5,404 nucleotides of DNA from an uncultured Christensenella sp. (lineage in GTDB: Bacteria > Bacillota > Clostridia > Christensenellales > Borkfalkiaceae): positions 1 to 5,404 of the forward strand of contig CAJTQF010000019.1 of NCBI GenBank assembly GCA_910578565.1, given 5' to 3'. Below the pieces are notes generated by a model. It worked only from the letters and a program-made list of their open reading frames with translations. It made no database searches and had not been told where the DNA came from. Shown here piece after piece: positions 1-5,096 of the stretch. The first letter of the stretch is position 1. Each line of letters begins with the position of its first letter. The translations under genes and the position numbers were made by a program.

Positions 1-159
1 CGTGTTGGAAATTTCCATCTTATACACGGGATAGGTTTCGCCGTTCACTTCGATGGTCTCTTTTGTCGAAACGGCGGACCGACACAAAAACACGTGGTCG
101 TTGGACATGTCCTTGAACGCCACCAAACGATAATTCTCCGGATGAATACCCTTTTTCAT
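1..159 (-). CDS. rpmE2: Type B 50S ribosomal protein L31, N-terminal part (3' end outside window)
   Basis: This gene encodes a protein of the large ribosomal subunit. The 53 residues present begin MKKGIHPENYRLVAFKDMS, followed by an STKETIEV segment and a YPVYKMEISNT segment. This is the characteristic start of type B (YkgM-like) L31, which is usually about 80-90 residues, so roughly a third is missing beyond the left edge. The zinc-binding CxxC of classical L31 is absent: the only cysteine is residue 26. That fits the zinc-independent C-minus form, which in other bacteria can replace the zinc form when zinc is scarce (family knowledge). The ATG follows an A-rich, Shine-Dalgarno-free leader of about 30 bases downstream of the promoter at 196-225. 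The gene is divergent from the tRNA gene. Confidence 0.95.
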   Translation of the reverse strand, partial: MKKGIHPENYRLVAFKDMSNDHVFLCRSAVSTKETIEVNGETYPVYKMEISNT

Positions 160-195
160 TTGTCGTTTTTGTTTTTAGTTTGTGCTTAAGCGCCA

Positions 196-225
196 CAAAG
201 GTAATAAAAAATCGGGAATTAACAA
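196..225 (-). promoter_or_regulatory. Bacteroidota-type promoter of the L31 gene
   Basis: Read on the minus strand, TTG (223-225) is followed by a 19-base spacer and TACCTTTG (196-203), which fits the Bacteroidota -33/-7 pattern TTTG...TAnnTTTG. Transcription would start near 190, leaving an A-rich leader of about 30 bases before the ATG at 159. No operator-like repeat is visible beside it. Confidence 0.75.
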
Positions 226-346
226 TTCGCCGCGTGCAAATCTTTCGTTGGAATGCAAAAATATCGCTATTCGTGCAACACTCCGGAAGAGAAGGCCGTG
301 CCGCTGCATGACTTCCTGGTTTATTTTGCCCTCCGCAGGGGGAACA

Positions 347-378
347 TTTGCGCAATCCGGATTGTTTTCGTATCTTTG
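347..378 (+). promoter_or_regulatory. Bacteroidota-type promoter of the tRNA gene
   Basis: TTTG (347-350), a 20-base spacer and TATCTTTG (371-378) match both elements of the Bacteroidota consensus. The predicted start near 385 leaves a precursor leader of about 30 bases before the mature tRNA 5' end at 415. The stretch between this promoter and the divergent L31 promoter (226-346) shows no gene that I can support. Confidence 0.8.
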
Positions 379-414
379 TCGCGCCGCAGACGATCCGCAG
401 TCGGTCGTCGGCAG

Positions 415-488
415 GGGCCCATAGCTCAGTCGGTCAGAGCAGCGGACTCATAATCCGAAGGTCGTGGGATCATGCCCCTCTGGGCCCA
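415..488 (+). tRNA. tRNA with CAT anticodon (elongator Met, or Ile2 read after lysidine modification)
   Basis: The acceptor stem GGGCCCA (415-421) pairs fully with TGGGCCC (481-487), and A488 is the discriminator. The D-stem is GCTC/GAGC (424-427/437-440), with the D-loop GG present. The anticodon loop is CTCATAA (447-453) with CAT at 449-451. CCA is not encoded. The identity is ambiguous. C4-G69 and C5-G68 pairs are present, and these are known TilS determinants of E. coli tRNA-Ile2, so Ile2 is a live alternative to elongator Met. Oddities are a G-A mismatch closing the anticodon stem (442/458), a T-T mismatch in the T-stem (465/479), and a T-loop ATCATGC in which the usual T54 and A58 are replaced by A and T. 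A promoter and a terminator flank the gene, so it is probably transcribed. Confidence 0.85.
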
Positions 489-499
489 CTCTGACAATC

Positions 500-533
500 A
501 AGAGGTTGCAATGATTTGCAGCCTCTTTTCTTT
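500..533 (+). terminator. Rho-independent terminator of the tRNA transcript
   Basis: The 11-bp stem pairs 500-510 with 517-527 and includes one T-G wobble. The loop is ATGATT (511-516), and the tract TTTTCTTTT follows. It lies 11 bases after the tRNA discriminator base, so the tRNA appears to be a single-gene transcript. Confidence 0.8.
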
Positions 534-542
534 TGCCCACCG

Positions 543-572
543 CAAAATTTACAACAAAATTTACAGCAAAAA
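543..572. repeat. Short tandem direct repeat just downstream of the tRNA gene
   Basis: CAAAATTTACA occurs at 543-553 and 555-565 with a 12-base period, and a degenerate third unit CAAAAA begins at 567. The position next to a tRNA 3' end is where integrase arm-type sites are often found. No integrase gene is in the window, so this interpretation is only a suggestion. Confidence 0.45.
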
Positions 573-586
573 CCATTCTACTTAAT

Positions 587-627
587 ATAAAAGAAATCCC
601 GCTTGCAAAGGATTTGCAAGCGGGATT
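587..627 (-). terminator. Strong terminator at the end of the GIY-YIG gene
   Basis: A perfect 15-bp stem pairs 595-609 with 613-627 around a 3-base loop. On the minus strand it is followed by TTTCTTTTATATT. It starts 20 bases after the stop codon of the HARE-HTH/GIY-YIG gene and would end the minus-strand transcription unit before it reaches the tRNA. Confidence 0.9.
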
Positions 628-647
628 CTCTCACTTGAACAGGAAGA

Positions 648-1424
648 CTATCGTTTCATTATATTATTGATATAAGCCTCGACTCTCTTTTCTTCCAGTC
701 TTTTGTCCGAAACCTGTGCATATTCGGCCCCGTCGAAGTAGTTGCCCGATTTGCGGTTTTGGCGAGGTTCGAGACCTTCGATCATCACCGCCTCCAAAGC
801 ATTCGCCACGTCGGCGATTTCCACACTGAACGTATTGACTTTATGAATCGAGCCGGTCTGATTTACGCCGTCGATGCCGAACCATGAAAAACGATTCCAG
901 CGGTTTGCGTGTCGGTCTTTGGTGTGATTGCGCAAGCGTTCACCCAATCCGTTTTTTATTGCTTGACCGACATAAATAGGCTCCCGATGGTCATACAGCA
1001 TGTATATTCCGCGCATTGCGCCGAAGTCGACCACGTCTCCGTCGGATTGAGAGCCGAGCAATTGCGGTTTCGACTTCGACCAATCCACATCCTCACGCCG
1101 CCAATATACGCCATAAGTCCTGACGATATTTTTACTGCGTTTTTTAATCTCTTGGTTAATACTCGTCTGTTCGTCCGATTCCGTATCGTGGTCGCTTTTC
1201 TTCCATTGCTCGTAGTCGAACGAATCATTTAATTTATAGGTTCCCCGCTCATCTCTTACAAATATATCGGGATGCTTGCTGATGATTGCCGCCACAGACA
1301 ATTCGGGTGAAACGCCGACTTTGTCTCGTTTCTTCGTTTCGACAATTTCAACGGCAATATCCCCGTAGTGCATCGGTTCTTCGGCTTCGCGAAGAACCTC
1401 GATAATTGCATCTAACCATTTCAT
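648..1424 (-). CDS. HARE-HTH domain and GIY-YIG nuclease domain protein
   Basis: The 258-residue protein has two recognisable domains. Residues 1-65 (MKWLDAIIEVLREAEEPMHY up to GTYKL) fit a HARE-HTH winged helix, a DNA-binding module found in restriction and chromatin proteins. Residues about 138-225 fit a GIY-YIG nuclease: GIY at 139-141, YVG at 151-153, arginines 163 and 165, Glu211 or Glu216 in an ALEAVMIEG helix, and Asn223. These positions match the usual catalytic set, so activity is plausible. A charged linker lies between the domains. An open extension of 50 codons exists upstream, but I chose MKWLDA because the HARE domain begins there and the extension would overlap the preceding coding frame by 125 bases. 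The gene lies 25 bases downstream of the broken lipoprotein gene and ends with TAG. A defence, DNA-processing or mobile-element role is inference; the substrate is unknown. Confidence 0.88.
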   Translation of the reverse strand: MKWLDAIIEVLREAEEPMHYGDIAVEIVETKKRDKVGVSPELSVAAIISKHPDIFVRDERGTYKLNDSFDYEQWKKSDHDTESDEQTSINQEIKKRSKNIVRTYGVYWRREDVDWSKSKPQLLGSQSDGDVVDFGAMRGIYMLYDHREPIYVGQAIKNGLGERLRNHTKDRHANRWNRFSWFGIDGVNQTGSIHKVNTFSVEIADVANALEAVMIEGLEPRQNRKSGNYFDGAEYAQVSDKRLEEKRVEAYINNIMKR

Positions 1425-1449
1425 AATATCGATGTTTTTTAAGTTGGGT

Positions 1450-3387
1450 TTAAAATTCGACGTCTTCGATTGTTGTAAATCTGCTCCATTGGGCAGCCGC
1501 ATCATAAGCTGCCTTGCAGCCTGTCGGAACATATAAGGTTGCATTAACCCCGTAAAAAGCACTATCTCCGACACTCGGCGGAGTCTGTGCTTTGCAATAG
1601 ATGCTTTTCAGATTGCTGCAACCATAGAATACGTTGTTCCCGATCTCCGTCACACTGTTGCCAATCGTTACGCTTGTCAGGCTGCCGCAATAGTAGAATG
1701 CCTGCTCCCCGATTGTCGTCACGCTATTGCCTATCGTTACACTTGTCAGGCTGCGGCAATACTCGAATGCGTCTCTCCCAATCTCCGCCACGTTGTCGGG
1801 AATCGTATAGGAAGTCAAACCTGCCGGAGCAAAAGCGATTAACCTGCCTTTGTTTATCAAACATCGATTATCCGGCGAAGCGAATTTTCCATAAAAAGCA
1901 CTCAGGCTGCGGCAAGACACGAATGGGTTGCCCCCGATTGTCGTCACGCCGTCGGGAATCGTTACGCTTGTCAGGTTCCAGCAACCGTAGAATGCGTATT
2001 CCCCAATCGACGTCACGCTGTCGGGAATCGTATAGGAAGTGAGGCCTGCCGGAGCAAAAGAGTTTAACGTACCATTGATTATCAAACACCTATTGTCCGA
2101 CGAAGCGAATTTTCCGTAAAAAGCGCTCAGGCTGCTGCAATTCATGAATGCGCTGCCCTTGATTGTCGTCACGCTGTTGGGAATCGTTACGCTTGTCAGG
2201 CTGTTGCACTCTTTGAATGCGCTCACCCCGATCCACGTCACACTGTTGCCAATCGTTACGCTGGTCAGACTGCTGCAATTCATGAATGCGCCGGCCCCGA
2301 TTGTCGTCACACTGTCGGGAATAGTTACGCTGGTCAGCCTGTCGCAACCGGAGAATGCGTAGCTTCCGATTGTTTTCAATGTTTTCGGCAGCTTGACGGA
2401 TGTCAACGATGTTTTGCCCCAAAATACTTGATTCGGCAACACCTCCAAATTGGCATTCTCCATATCGAGAACTGCGAGTTTGGAAAGATTTTTCAATGTC
2501 TTGATGTCCTCGTCGTTCAGATTGCCGATAACGGTCAGTTCGGTAATTTGGGCTGTATCGTAGCCGGACAGTAGTTGCGACAATGTGCCCGGAGTTACGA
2601 CCACGACTGTTTTGCCGTCGAATGATGCTTTAAGGGTAACGGTAACAGCGATTTCGGCGGTAACCGACCGGTCGCCGTCCGACACGGTGACGAGCACGCA
2701 ATTTTCGGTCTCCGGCGTTTTGGCTGTAATCGCAATCGTTCCCTCCATTGCGGAAGTGGGCGTCGTTTCTACCGTATAGGCATCGTTAGCAGTTTGCATC
2801 TCGGCTTTCACGACGGTCTTGTCGCTACCTCCCGTAATGGCGTAGTGGACGGTTTGGGTTTCGTTGACGTTGAACTCCAACGAATTGCCCTCGGCGAACA
2901 TAATCGCAAGTTCTTCGGGAACGGGCTTCGTCGACACGGCGATAGCCGTCATGATGGTTTGCGATCCGTCCGATACGGTGACGATGACGCAATTCTCGGT
3001 CTCCGGTGTTTTCGCCGTAATCGCTATTGTTCCCTCCGTTGTCGAAGCGGGCGTTGTCTTTAATGTGTAGGCATCGTCGAGGTTCTGCATCTCGGCTTTT
3101 ACCACATTGCTGGCACTGCCTCCCGTAATGGTGTAATGGACGGTTTGGGTCTCTCCGACGTTGAATTCCAACGAATTGCCCTCGGCAAACGTAATGGCGA
3201 GTTTGTCTTCTTCGGAAATAGCGTTTGTCGACACGGCGATTTCGGCCGTAACGGTCTGCGAGCCGTCCGACACGGTGACAATGACGCAATTCTCGGTCTC
3301 CGGTGTTTGGGCCGTAATGGTAATCGTTCCCTCCGATGTCGAAGTGGGTGTCGTTTCTACCGTATAGGCGTCGTCGGGAGTTTGCAT
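1450..3387 (-). CDS. Residual downstream reading frame: Ig-like repeats plus BspA-type LRR domain
   Basis: This 645-codon frame is what remains open after the amber stop, counted from its first ATG, which is probably not a natural start because it lies inside the first Ig-like repeat. Residues 1-250 carry the rest of that repeat and two full copies. Residues about 270-325 are a leucine-rich entry segment (ITELTVIGNL, LKNLSKLAVL). Residues about 330-600 hold roughly nine 23-residue LRR_5 units of the form SVTIPxSVTTIGxxAFxxCxxLT. Two copies of a longer insert starting AFYGKFAS interrupt the array. The C-terminal segment (YCKAQTPPSVGDSAF, then LYVPTGCKAAYDAA) is the cap typical of BspA-family proteins. 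Without a signal peptide the product would stay in the cytoplasm. The frame is listed because an automated annotation may call it alone. Confidence 0.5.
   Translation of the reverse strand: MQTPDDAYTVETTPTSTSEGTITITAQTPETENCVIVTVSDGSQTVTAEIAVSTNAISEEDKLAITFAEGNSLEFNVGETQTVHYTITGGSASNVVKAEMQNLDDAYTLKTTPASTTEGTIAITAKTPETENCVIVTVSDGSQTIMTAIAVSTKPVPEELAIMFAEGNSLEFNVNETQTVHYAITGGSDKTVVKAEMQTANDAYTVETTPTSAMEGTIAITAKTPETENCVLVTVSDGDRSVTAEIAVTVTLKASFDGKTVVVVTPGTLSQLLSGYDTAQITELTVIGNLNDEDIKTLKNLSKLAVLDMENANLEVLPNQVFWGKTSLTSVKLPKTLKTIGSYAFSGCDRLTSVTIPDSVTTIGAGAFMNCSSLTSVTIGNSVTWIGVSAFKECNSLTSVTIPNSVTTIKGSAFMNCSSLSAFYGKFASSDNRCLIINGTLNSFAPAGLTSYTIPDSVTSIGEYAFYGCWNLTSVTIPDGVTTIGGNPFVSCRSLSAFYGKFASPDNRCLINKGRLIAFAPAGLTSYTIPDNVAEIGRDAFEYCRSLTSVTIGNSVTTIGEQAFYYCGSLTSVTIGNSVTEIGNNVFYGCSNLKSIYCKAQTPPSVGDSAFYGVNATLYVPTGCKAAYDAAAQWSRFTTIEDVEF
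1603..2400 (-). repeat. BspA-type LRR array within the lipoprotein gene
   Basis: About nine units of 23 codons (69 bases) are recognisable by SVTI, TIG and AFxxC positions. Two units carry a 29-residue insert with AFYGKFAS and FAPAGLTSYTIP. The insert-bearing segments recur exactly 225 bases apart (for example CGAATTTTCC at 1881 and 2106), so a block of 75 codons was duplicated. Confidence 0.85.
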
Positions 3388-3498
3388 TTCAGCCGTTACT
3401 ACGGTATTTTCGCTGCCGCCCGTAATGGTATAGTGGACAGTCTTTGTCTATCCGACGCTGAACTCCAACGAATTACCCTCGACGAACGTAATGGCAAG
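2638..3498 (-). repeat. Three tandem Ig-like domain repeats, near-identical in DNA
   Basis: The copies lie at about 3202-3498, 2911-3201 and 2638-2910. Each runs from a LAITFxEGNSLEF start through TVHYxITGGS and TPETENCVIVTVSDG to an EIAV strand. Long stretches are nearly identical at base level, including synonymous positions, pointing to recent tandem duplication. Such repeats can recombine, and they supply the internal comparison that identifies the amber stop in copy 1. Confidence 0.85.
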
Positions 3499-3711
3499 CG
3501 GCGTGGTTTCGGGCGGAACGGGCGGTTCGACGTGGTTAATTTCGTTGTTGTGCTTGCTGCACGACGAAAACGCTGCCGCAACGCACAGTGCGGCCAAAAG
3601 AAACAGTTTTTTCATAAGCAATATAAATTTGAGTTTTTGAGTTTCAAATTCTATTGCCGTACAACTCCTATGCGGCGGGTTATGCACAAAAAGAAAGTGT
3701 GGAGCTGGATT

Positions 3712-3942
3712 TCGTTTATCTACAACGAGGTTCTGACAAAACCCAAGAGAAAATAAACGACGCGATGCCCCACACTCGAATAGATATGGAGTATCGCGGT
3801 GCGTAGAGATGCACCTTGCCCATAGTCTAAACAAGAAATGAGTGCTGTTCGTTGTCCTTTCTCTTTTGAAATTGTCAGATTTCGTTGTAAGGACAAAAGC
3901 GAAAACACTTTCGATATGTCTGCTTGGGAGTGCAACCCAAGC
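3712..3942 (-). ncRNA. Candidate structured RNA: a chain of hairpins at the 5' end of the lipoprotein transcript
   Basis: Downstream of the promoter at 3947-3978 the minus-strand transcript would fold into adjacent hairpins. These are 3936-3942/3922-3928 (7 bp, loop TTGCACT), 3909-3913/3900-3904 (5 bp), and 3889-3896/3852-3859 (8 bp, enclosing an inner 5-bp stem 3879-3883/3868-3872). They continue with 3809-3815/3798-3804 (7 bp with one wobble). Next is 3793-3798/3761-3766 extended by 3789-3792/3774-3777 with a 7-base bulge. The last is 3753-3760/3712-3719 (8 bp, with an inner GGTT/AACC stem). The first hairpin sits at the predicted transcript 5' end. I do not recognise it as 6S RNA, tmRNA, RNase P RNA, SRP RNA or a known riboswitch. 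It could be a cis-acting leader or a separate small RNA. Pairing is seen in sequence; transcription is inferred. Confidence 0.45.
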
Positions 3943-3946
3943 ACGA

Positions 3947-3978
3947 CAAATTTAGAAATTTTTTTCGCCACGAACAAA
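3947..3978 (-). promoter_or_regulatory. Bacteroidota-type promoter of the leader, lipoprotein and GIY-YIG unit
   Basis: On the minus strand TTTG (3975-3978), a 20-base spacer and TAAATTTG (3947-3954) match both consensus boxes exactly. The predicted start near 3940 is about 325 bases upstream of the lipoprotein ATG, an unusually long leader. No equally good promoter lies closer to the gene: the nearest candidate, TAGAATTTG just upstream, has wrong spacing. Confidence 0.75.
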
Positions 3979-4289
3979 CACTCACGGTGAGGCATCGCTC
4001 GAAAGGCACCGAAGCTATGAAATATAGTCGCCCGTGCCCGAAAATTCAGGTCGCAGGCACTATGTTTATGTGCTCTAAATCCCGTTCGGGTTTTCAAGAA
4101 ATCTTGCAAACGGCGAGTAAAACGAGCGTTCGGCTGAAAGTTCCGCCGAACAATGGAAAAAGAGAGTGCAAAAGGGATTAGTAAACCAGCTTGTTGGGTG
4201 TCGATTTCCCCATGCCTGCAAAGCAGAAGTTCGGGTGCCGGGGAGCGTTTACCCGCAGTTTTCAGTAAAACTTAAAAAACTTTCGAGCC
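3979..4289 (+). other. Non-coding stretch with hairpins; leader of the 104-residue gene
   Basis: I see no convincing gene here. Several stems can be drawn: 4034-4038/4056-4060 (5 bp, 17-base loop), 4128-4134/4145-4151 (GTTCGGC/GCCGAAC, 7 bp), 4216-4219/4223-4226 (4 bp), 4232-4236/4251-4255 (CGGGT/ACCCG) and 4257-4262/4267-4272 (AGTTTT/AAAACT). The last two are nearly contiguous and end 17 bases before the ATG at 4290. No TTTG...TAnnTTTG promoter is visible on the plus strand, so where transcription of the downstream gene begins is unclear. Confidence 0.4.
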
Positions 4290-4604
4290 ATGAAACGACG
4301 TTGCACCGTGGGGCGCTATGTCTCTGTCCGGTACTGCGACCCGGAGGGAGCCAAAAGCGACCTTTATATTCCCGAAGCGGAGATTGCCTATCGGATTATT
4401 TGCGGGCGCCGGTTGGTGCTCTATCCTTGCGTTGAGTATGTCCGCAAGGTCGATTTAGGCATTGTGCGCGAGGTGCGCGATTACGTGAAACATCGGCACG
4501 CCGCAGTTCGCACGGACGAGGGATGGTACTATATAGAGGTGAACAAGCCGCTGGAAATACTCTTGGGCGACCGCGTGGGCTGGATGGAGGTGCTGGGCGA
4601 ATAA
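4290..4604 (+). CDS. Hypothetical protein, 104 residues
   Basis: I do not recognise this family. The protein begins MKRRCTVGRYVSVRYCDPEG and alternates basic, aromatic and hydrophobic residues in a pattern suggesting a small beta-rich fold with a helix near residues 55-68 (LGIVREVRDYVKHRH). It has four cysteines (5, 16, 38, 47) that are not in paired CxxC motifs, no signal peptide and no membrane segment, so a cytoplasmic protein is likely. The ATG at 4290 follows an A-rich stretch (TTAAAAAACTTTCGAGCC), usual for Bacteroidota, and the frame closes with TAA. The reading frame looks genuinely coding, with conservative third-position GC choice and no rare-codon run. The gene is preceded by a hairpin-rich leader and converges on the HTH gene. 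No function can be assigned. Confidence 0.7.
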   Translation: MKRRCTVGRYVSVRYCDPEGAKSDLYIPEAEIAYRIICGRRLVLYPCVEYVRKVDLGIVREVRDYVKHRHAAVRTDEGWYYIEVNKPLEILLGDRVGWMEVLGE

Positions 4605-4618
4605 TACTCTCAGGCTCT

Positions 4619-4717
4619 CACTCGCGCGACAGAGCATTTTTTTGATTGCTTTATAATGTGCTCTCACTTGTTTTTTATTATTTATATAAAATATCATTTT
4701 TCGGGTGAGCGCGAGTG
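4619..4717. repeat. 9-bp inverted repeat framing an AT-rich convergent spacer
   Basis: CACTCGCGC (4619-4627) is the reverse complement of GCGCGAGTG (4709-4717), with 81 mostly AT bases between. GCTCTCACT also occurs twice in direct orientation (4614-4622 and 4660-4668), and a shorter inverted copy GTGAGC lies at 4705-4710. An AGAGCA/TGCTCT stem (4631-4636/4659-4664) followed by TTGTTTTTTATT may end transcription of the gene at 4290-4604. The remaining repeats look like protein-binding or processing sites. Confidence 0.5.
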
Positions 4718-4722
4718 CGGAC

Positions 4723-4750
4723 ACAAAAAAGCGGAGCTTCACAGCTCCGC
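4723..4750 (-). terminator. Terminator overlapping the end of the HTH gene
   Basis: A perfect 8-bp stem GCGGAGCT/AGCTCCGC pairs 4743-4750 with 4731-4738 around a 4-base loop. On the minus strand TTTTTTGTGT follows. The stop codon of the HTH gene (4739-4741) is in the loop, so the 5' arm of the stem is coding sequence. Confidence 0.9.
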
Positions 4751-5047
4751 ACGAATTTCATCGATCGAGCGTCTGCGGTGTCGGGCAAGGTAGTCGTCTA
4801 CATCCGACGTTCGCAACAGCAGCCGCTTTCCGGCCTTGATGGAGGGAATCGCCCTCGAAGCGGTCAGTTTGTACAATGCGGATTTGCTGAAATGACAGCG
4901 GTCGCAGGTCTCATCCACCGAAAGGTACTCCTTGTCCTCCTTGCCGAGCCTGTCATCCATTCGGGCATTCAGCTCCTCCCGCACGACCGAAGCTATTATA
5001 TCGCGGAGTTCGTCTTTCGAGACGTTCCATATCATCATCTGTTCCAT
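4739..5047 (-). CDS. Excisionase-type helix-turn-helix DNA-binding protein
   Basis: The 102-residue protein has a helical N-terminus (VSKDELRDIIASVVREEL, about residues 9-26). A MerR/excisionase-like HTH_17 domain follows at about residues 40-92: EYLSVDETCDRCHFSKSALYKL holds the HTH, RAIPSIKAGKRLLLRT the wing, and SDVDDYLARHRR the closing helix. This layout is common in small DNA-binding proteins carried by Bacteroidota integrative and mobilizable elements, where they act as excisionases or regulators. That role is inferred from family only, since no integrase or mobilization gene lies in the window. The start MEQMMIW at 5047 is preferred; Met4 and Met5 are alternatives. The gene ends in TGA inside its own terminator loop and is preceded by the 14-base motif at 5076-5089. 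Confidence 0.85.
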   Translation of the reverse strand: MEQMMIWNVSKDELRDIIASVVREELNARMDDRLGKEDKEYLSVDETCDRCHFSKSALYKLTASRAIPSIKAGKRLLLRTSDVDDYLARHRRRSIDEIRAEL

Positions 5048-5075
5048 TTGTTCGATAGGATGCTAATTTGTAATA

Positions 5076-5089
5076 ATATAGCAACATCC
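5076..5089 (-). promoter_or_regulatory. Upstream motif GGATGTTGCTATAT of the HTH gene
   Basis: This 14-base motif lies 28 bases before the ATG at 5047 and recurs with one difference before the small peptide gene at 5215-5228. It contains TGCTATATT, which resembles an extended -10 element (TGnTATAAT), and does not match the Bacteroidota -7 box used elsewhere in the window. It could be a promoter or an operator. Confidence 0.4.
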
Positions 5090-5096
5090 GAATATA

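Larger units (their letters stand above)
1450..3615 (-). pseudogene. BspA-type leucine-rich-repeat lipoprotein gene interrupted by an in-frame amber stop
   Basis: The frame is continuous for 721 codons from the ATG at 3615 to the TAA at 1450, except for a TAG at codon 56 (3448-3450). The N-terminus MKKLFLLAALCVAAAFSSC is a lipoprotein signal with the lipidated cysteine at residue 19. A short proline-rich linker (31-38) follows, then three Ig-like repeats starting near residues 40, 139 and 236, then BspA-type LRRs and a C-terminal cap. The intact protein would sit on the cell surface and probably bind host or environmental ligands, as BspA-like proteins do. The stop falls at EFSVG-TAG-TKTVHY, where sibling repeats read EFNVGETQTVHY with GAG, so one base change explains it. 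Translation would release a 55-residue peptide; an internal restart at 3387 would lack the export signal. I take it as a recent pseudogene or a sequence error. It has an unusually long leader and shares a transcription unit with the GIY-YIG gene. Confidence 0.85.

Noticed and set aside
182..453. Overlapping plus-strand frames before and into the tRNA
   Set aside because: They cover two divergent promoters and run into the tRNA gene, with no domain-like sequence.
1425..1574. Upstream extension of the GIY-YIG protein to 308 residues
   Set aside because: It would overlap the preceding coding frame by 125 bases, and the added 50 residues precede the natural start of the HARE-HTH domain.
1603..2400. 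CRISPR-like periodic repeats
   Set aside because: The 69-base period corresponds to 23-codon LRR units in an open frame; the units vary and no conserved repeat/spacer pattern exists.
3448..3450. Readthrough or recoding of TAG (suppressor tRNA or altered genetic code)
   Set aside because: The adjacent GIY-YIG gene uses TAG as its natural stop, and a one-base change from the GAG of a sibling repeat is simpler.
2794..3756. Several open frames in both directions across the Ig-like repeats
   Set aside because: They recur with the repeat period as alternative-frame shadows of the lipoprotein gene and have arginine-rich artefact composition.
3712..3942. Assignment of the hairpin chain to 6S RNA, tmRNA or RNase P RNA
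   Set aside because: It lacks the single long closing helix with central bubble of 6S RNA and the conserved segments of the other two.
3720..4109. Minus-strand open frame of 129 codons across the hairpin-rich leader
   Set aside because: It runs through promoter boxes and stems, has mixed cysteine/histidine-rich composition without a recognisable domain, and is better explained as non-coding structured sequence.
3924..4181. Plus-strand open frame of 85 codons
   Set aside because: It begins inside a hairpin, overlaps the minus-strand promoter, and its sequence is highly basic without a recognisable domain.
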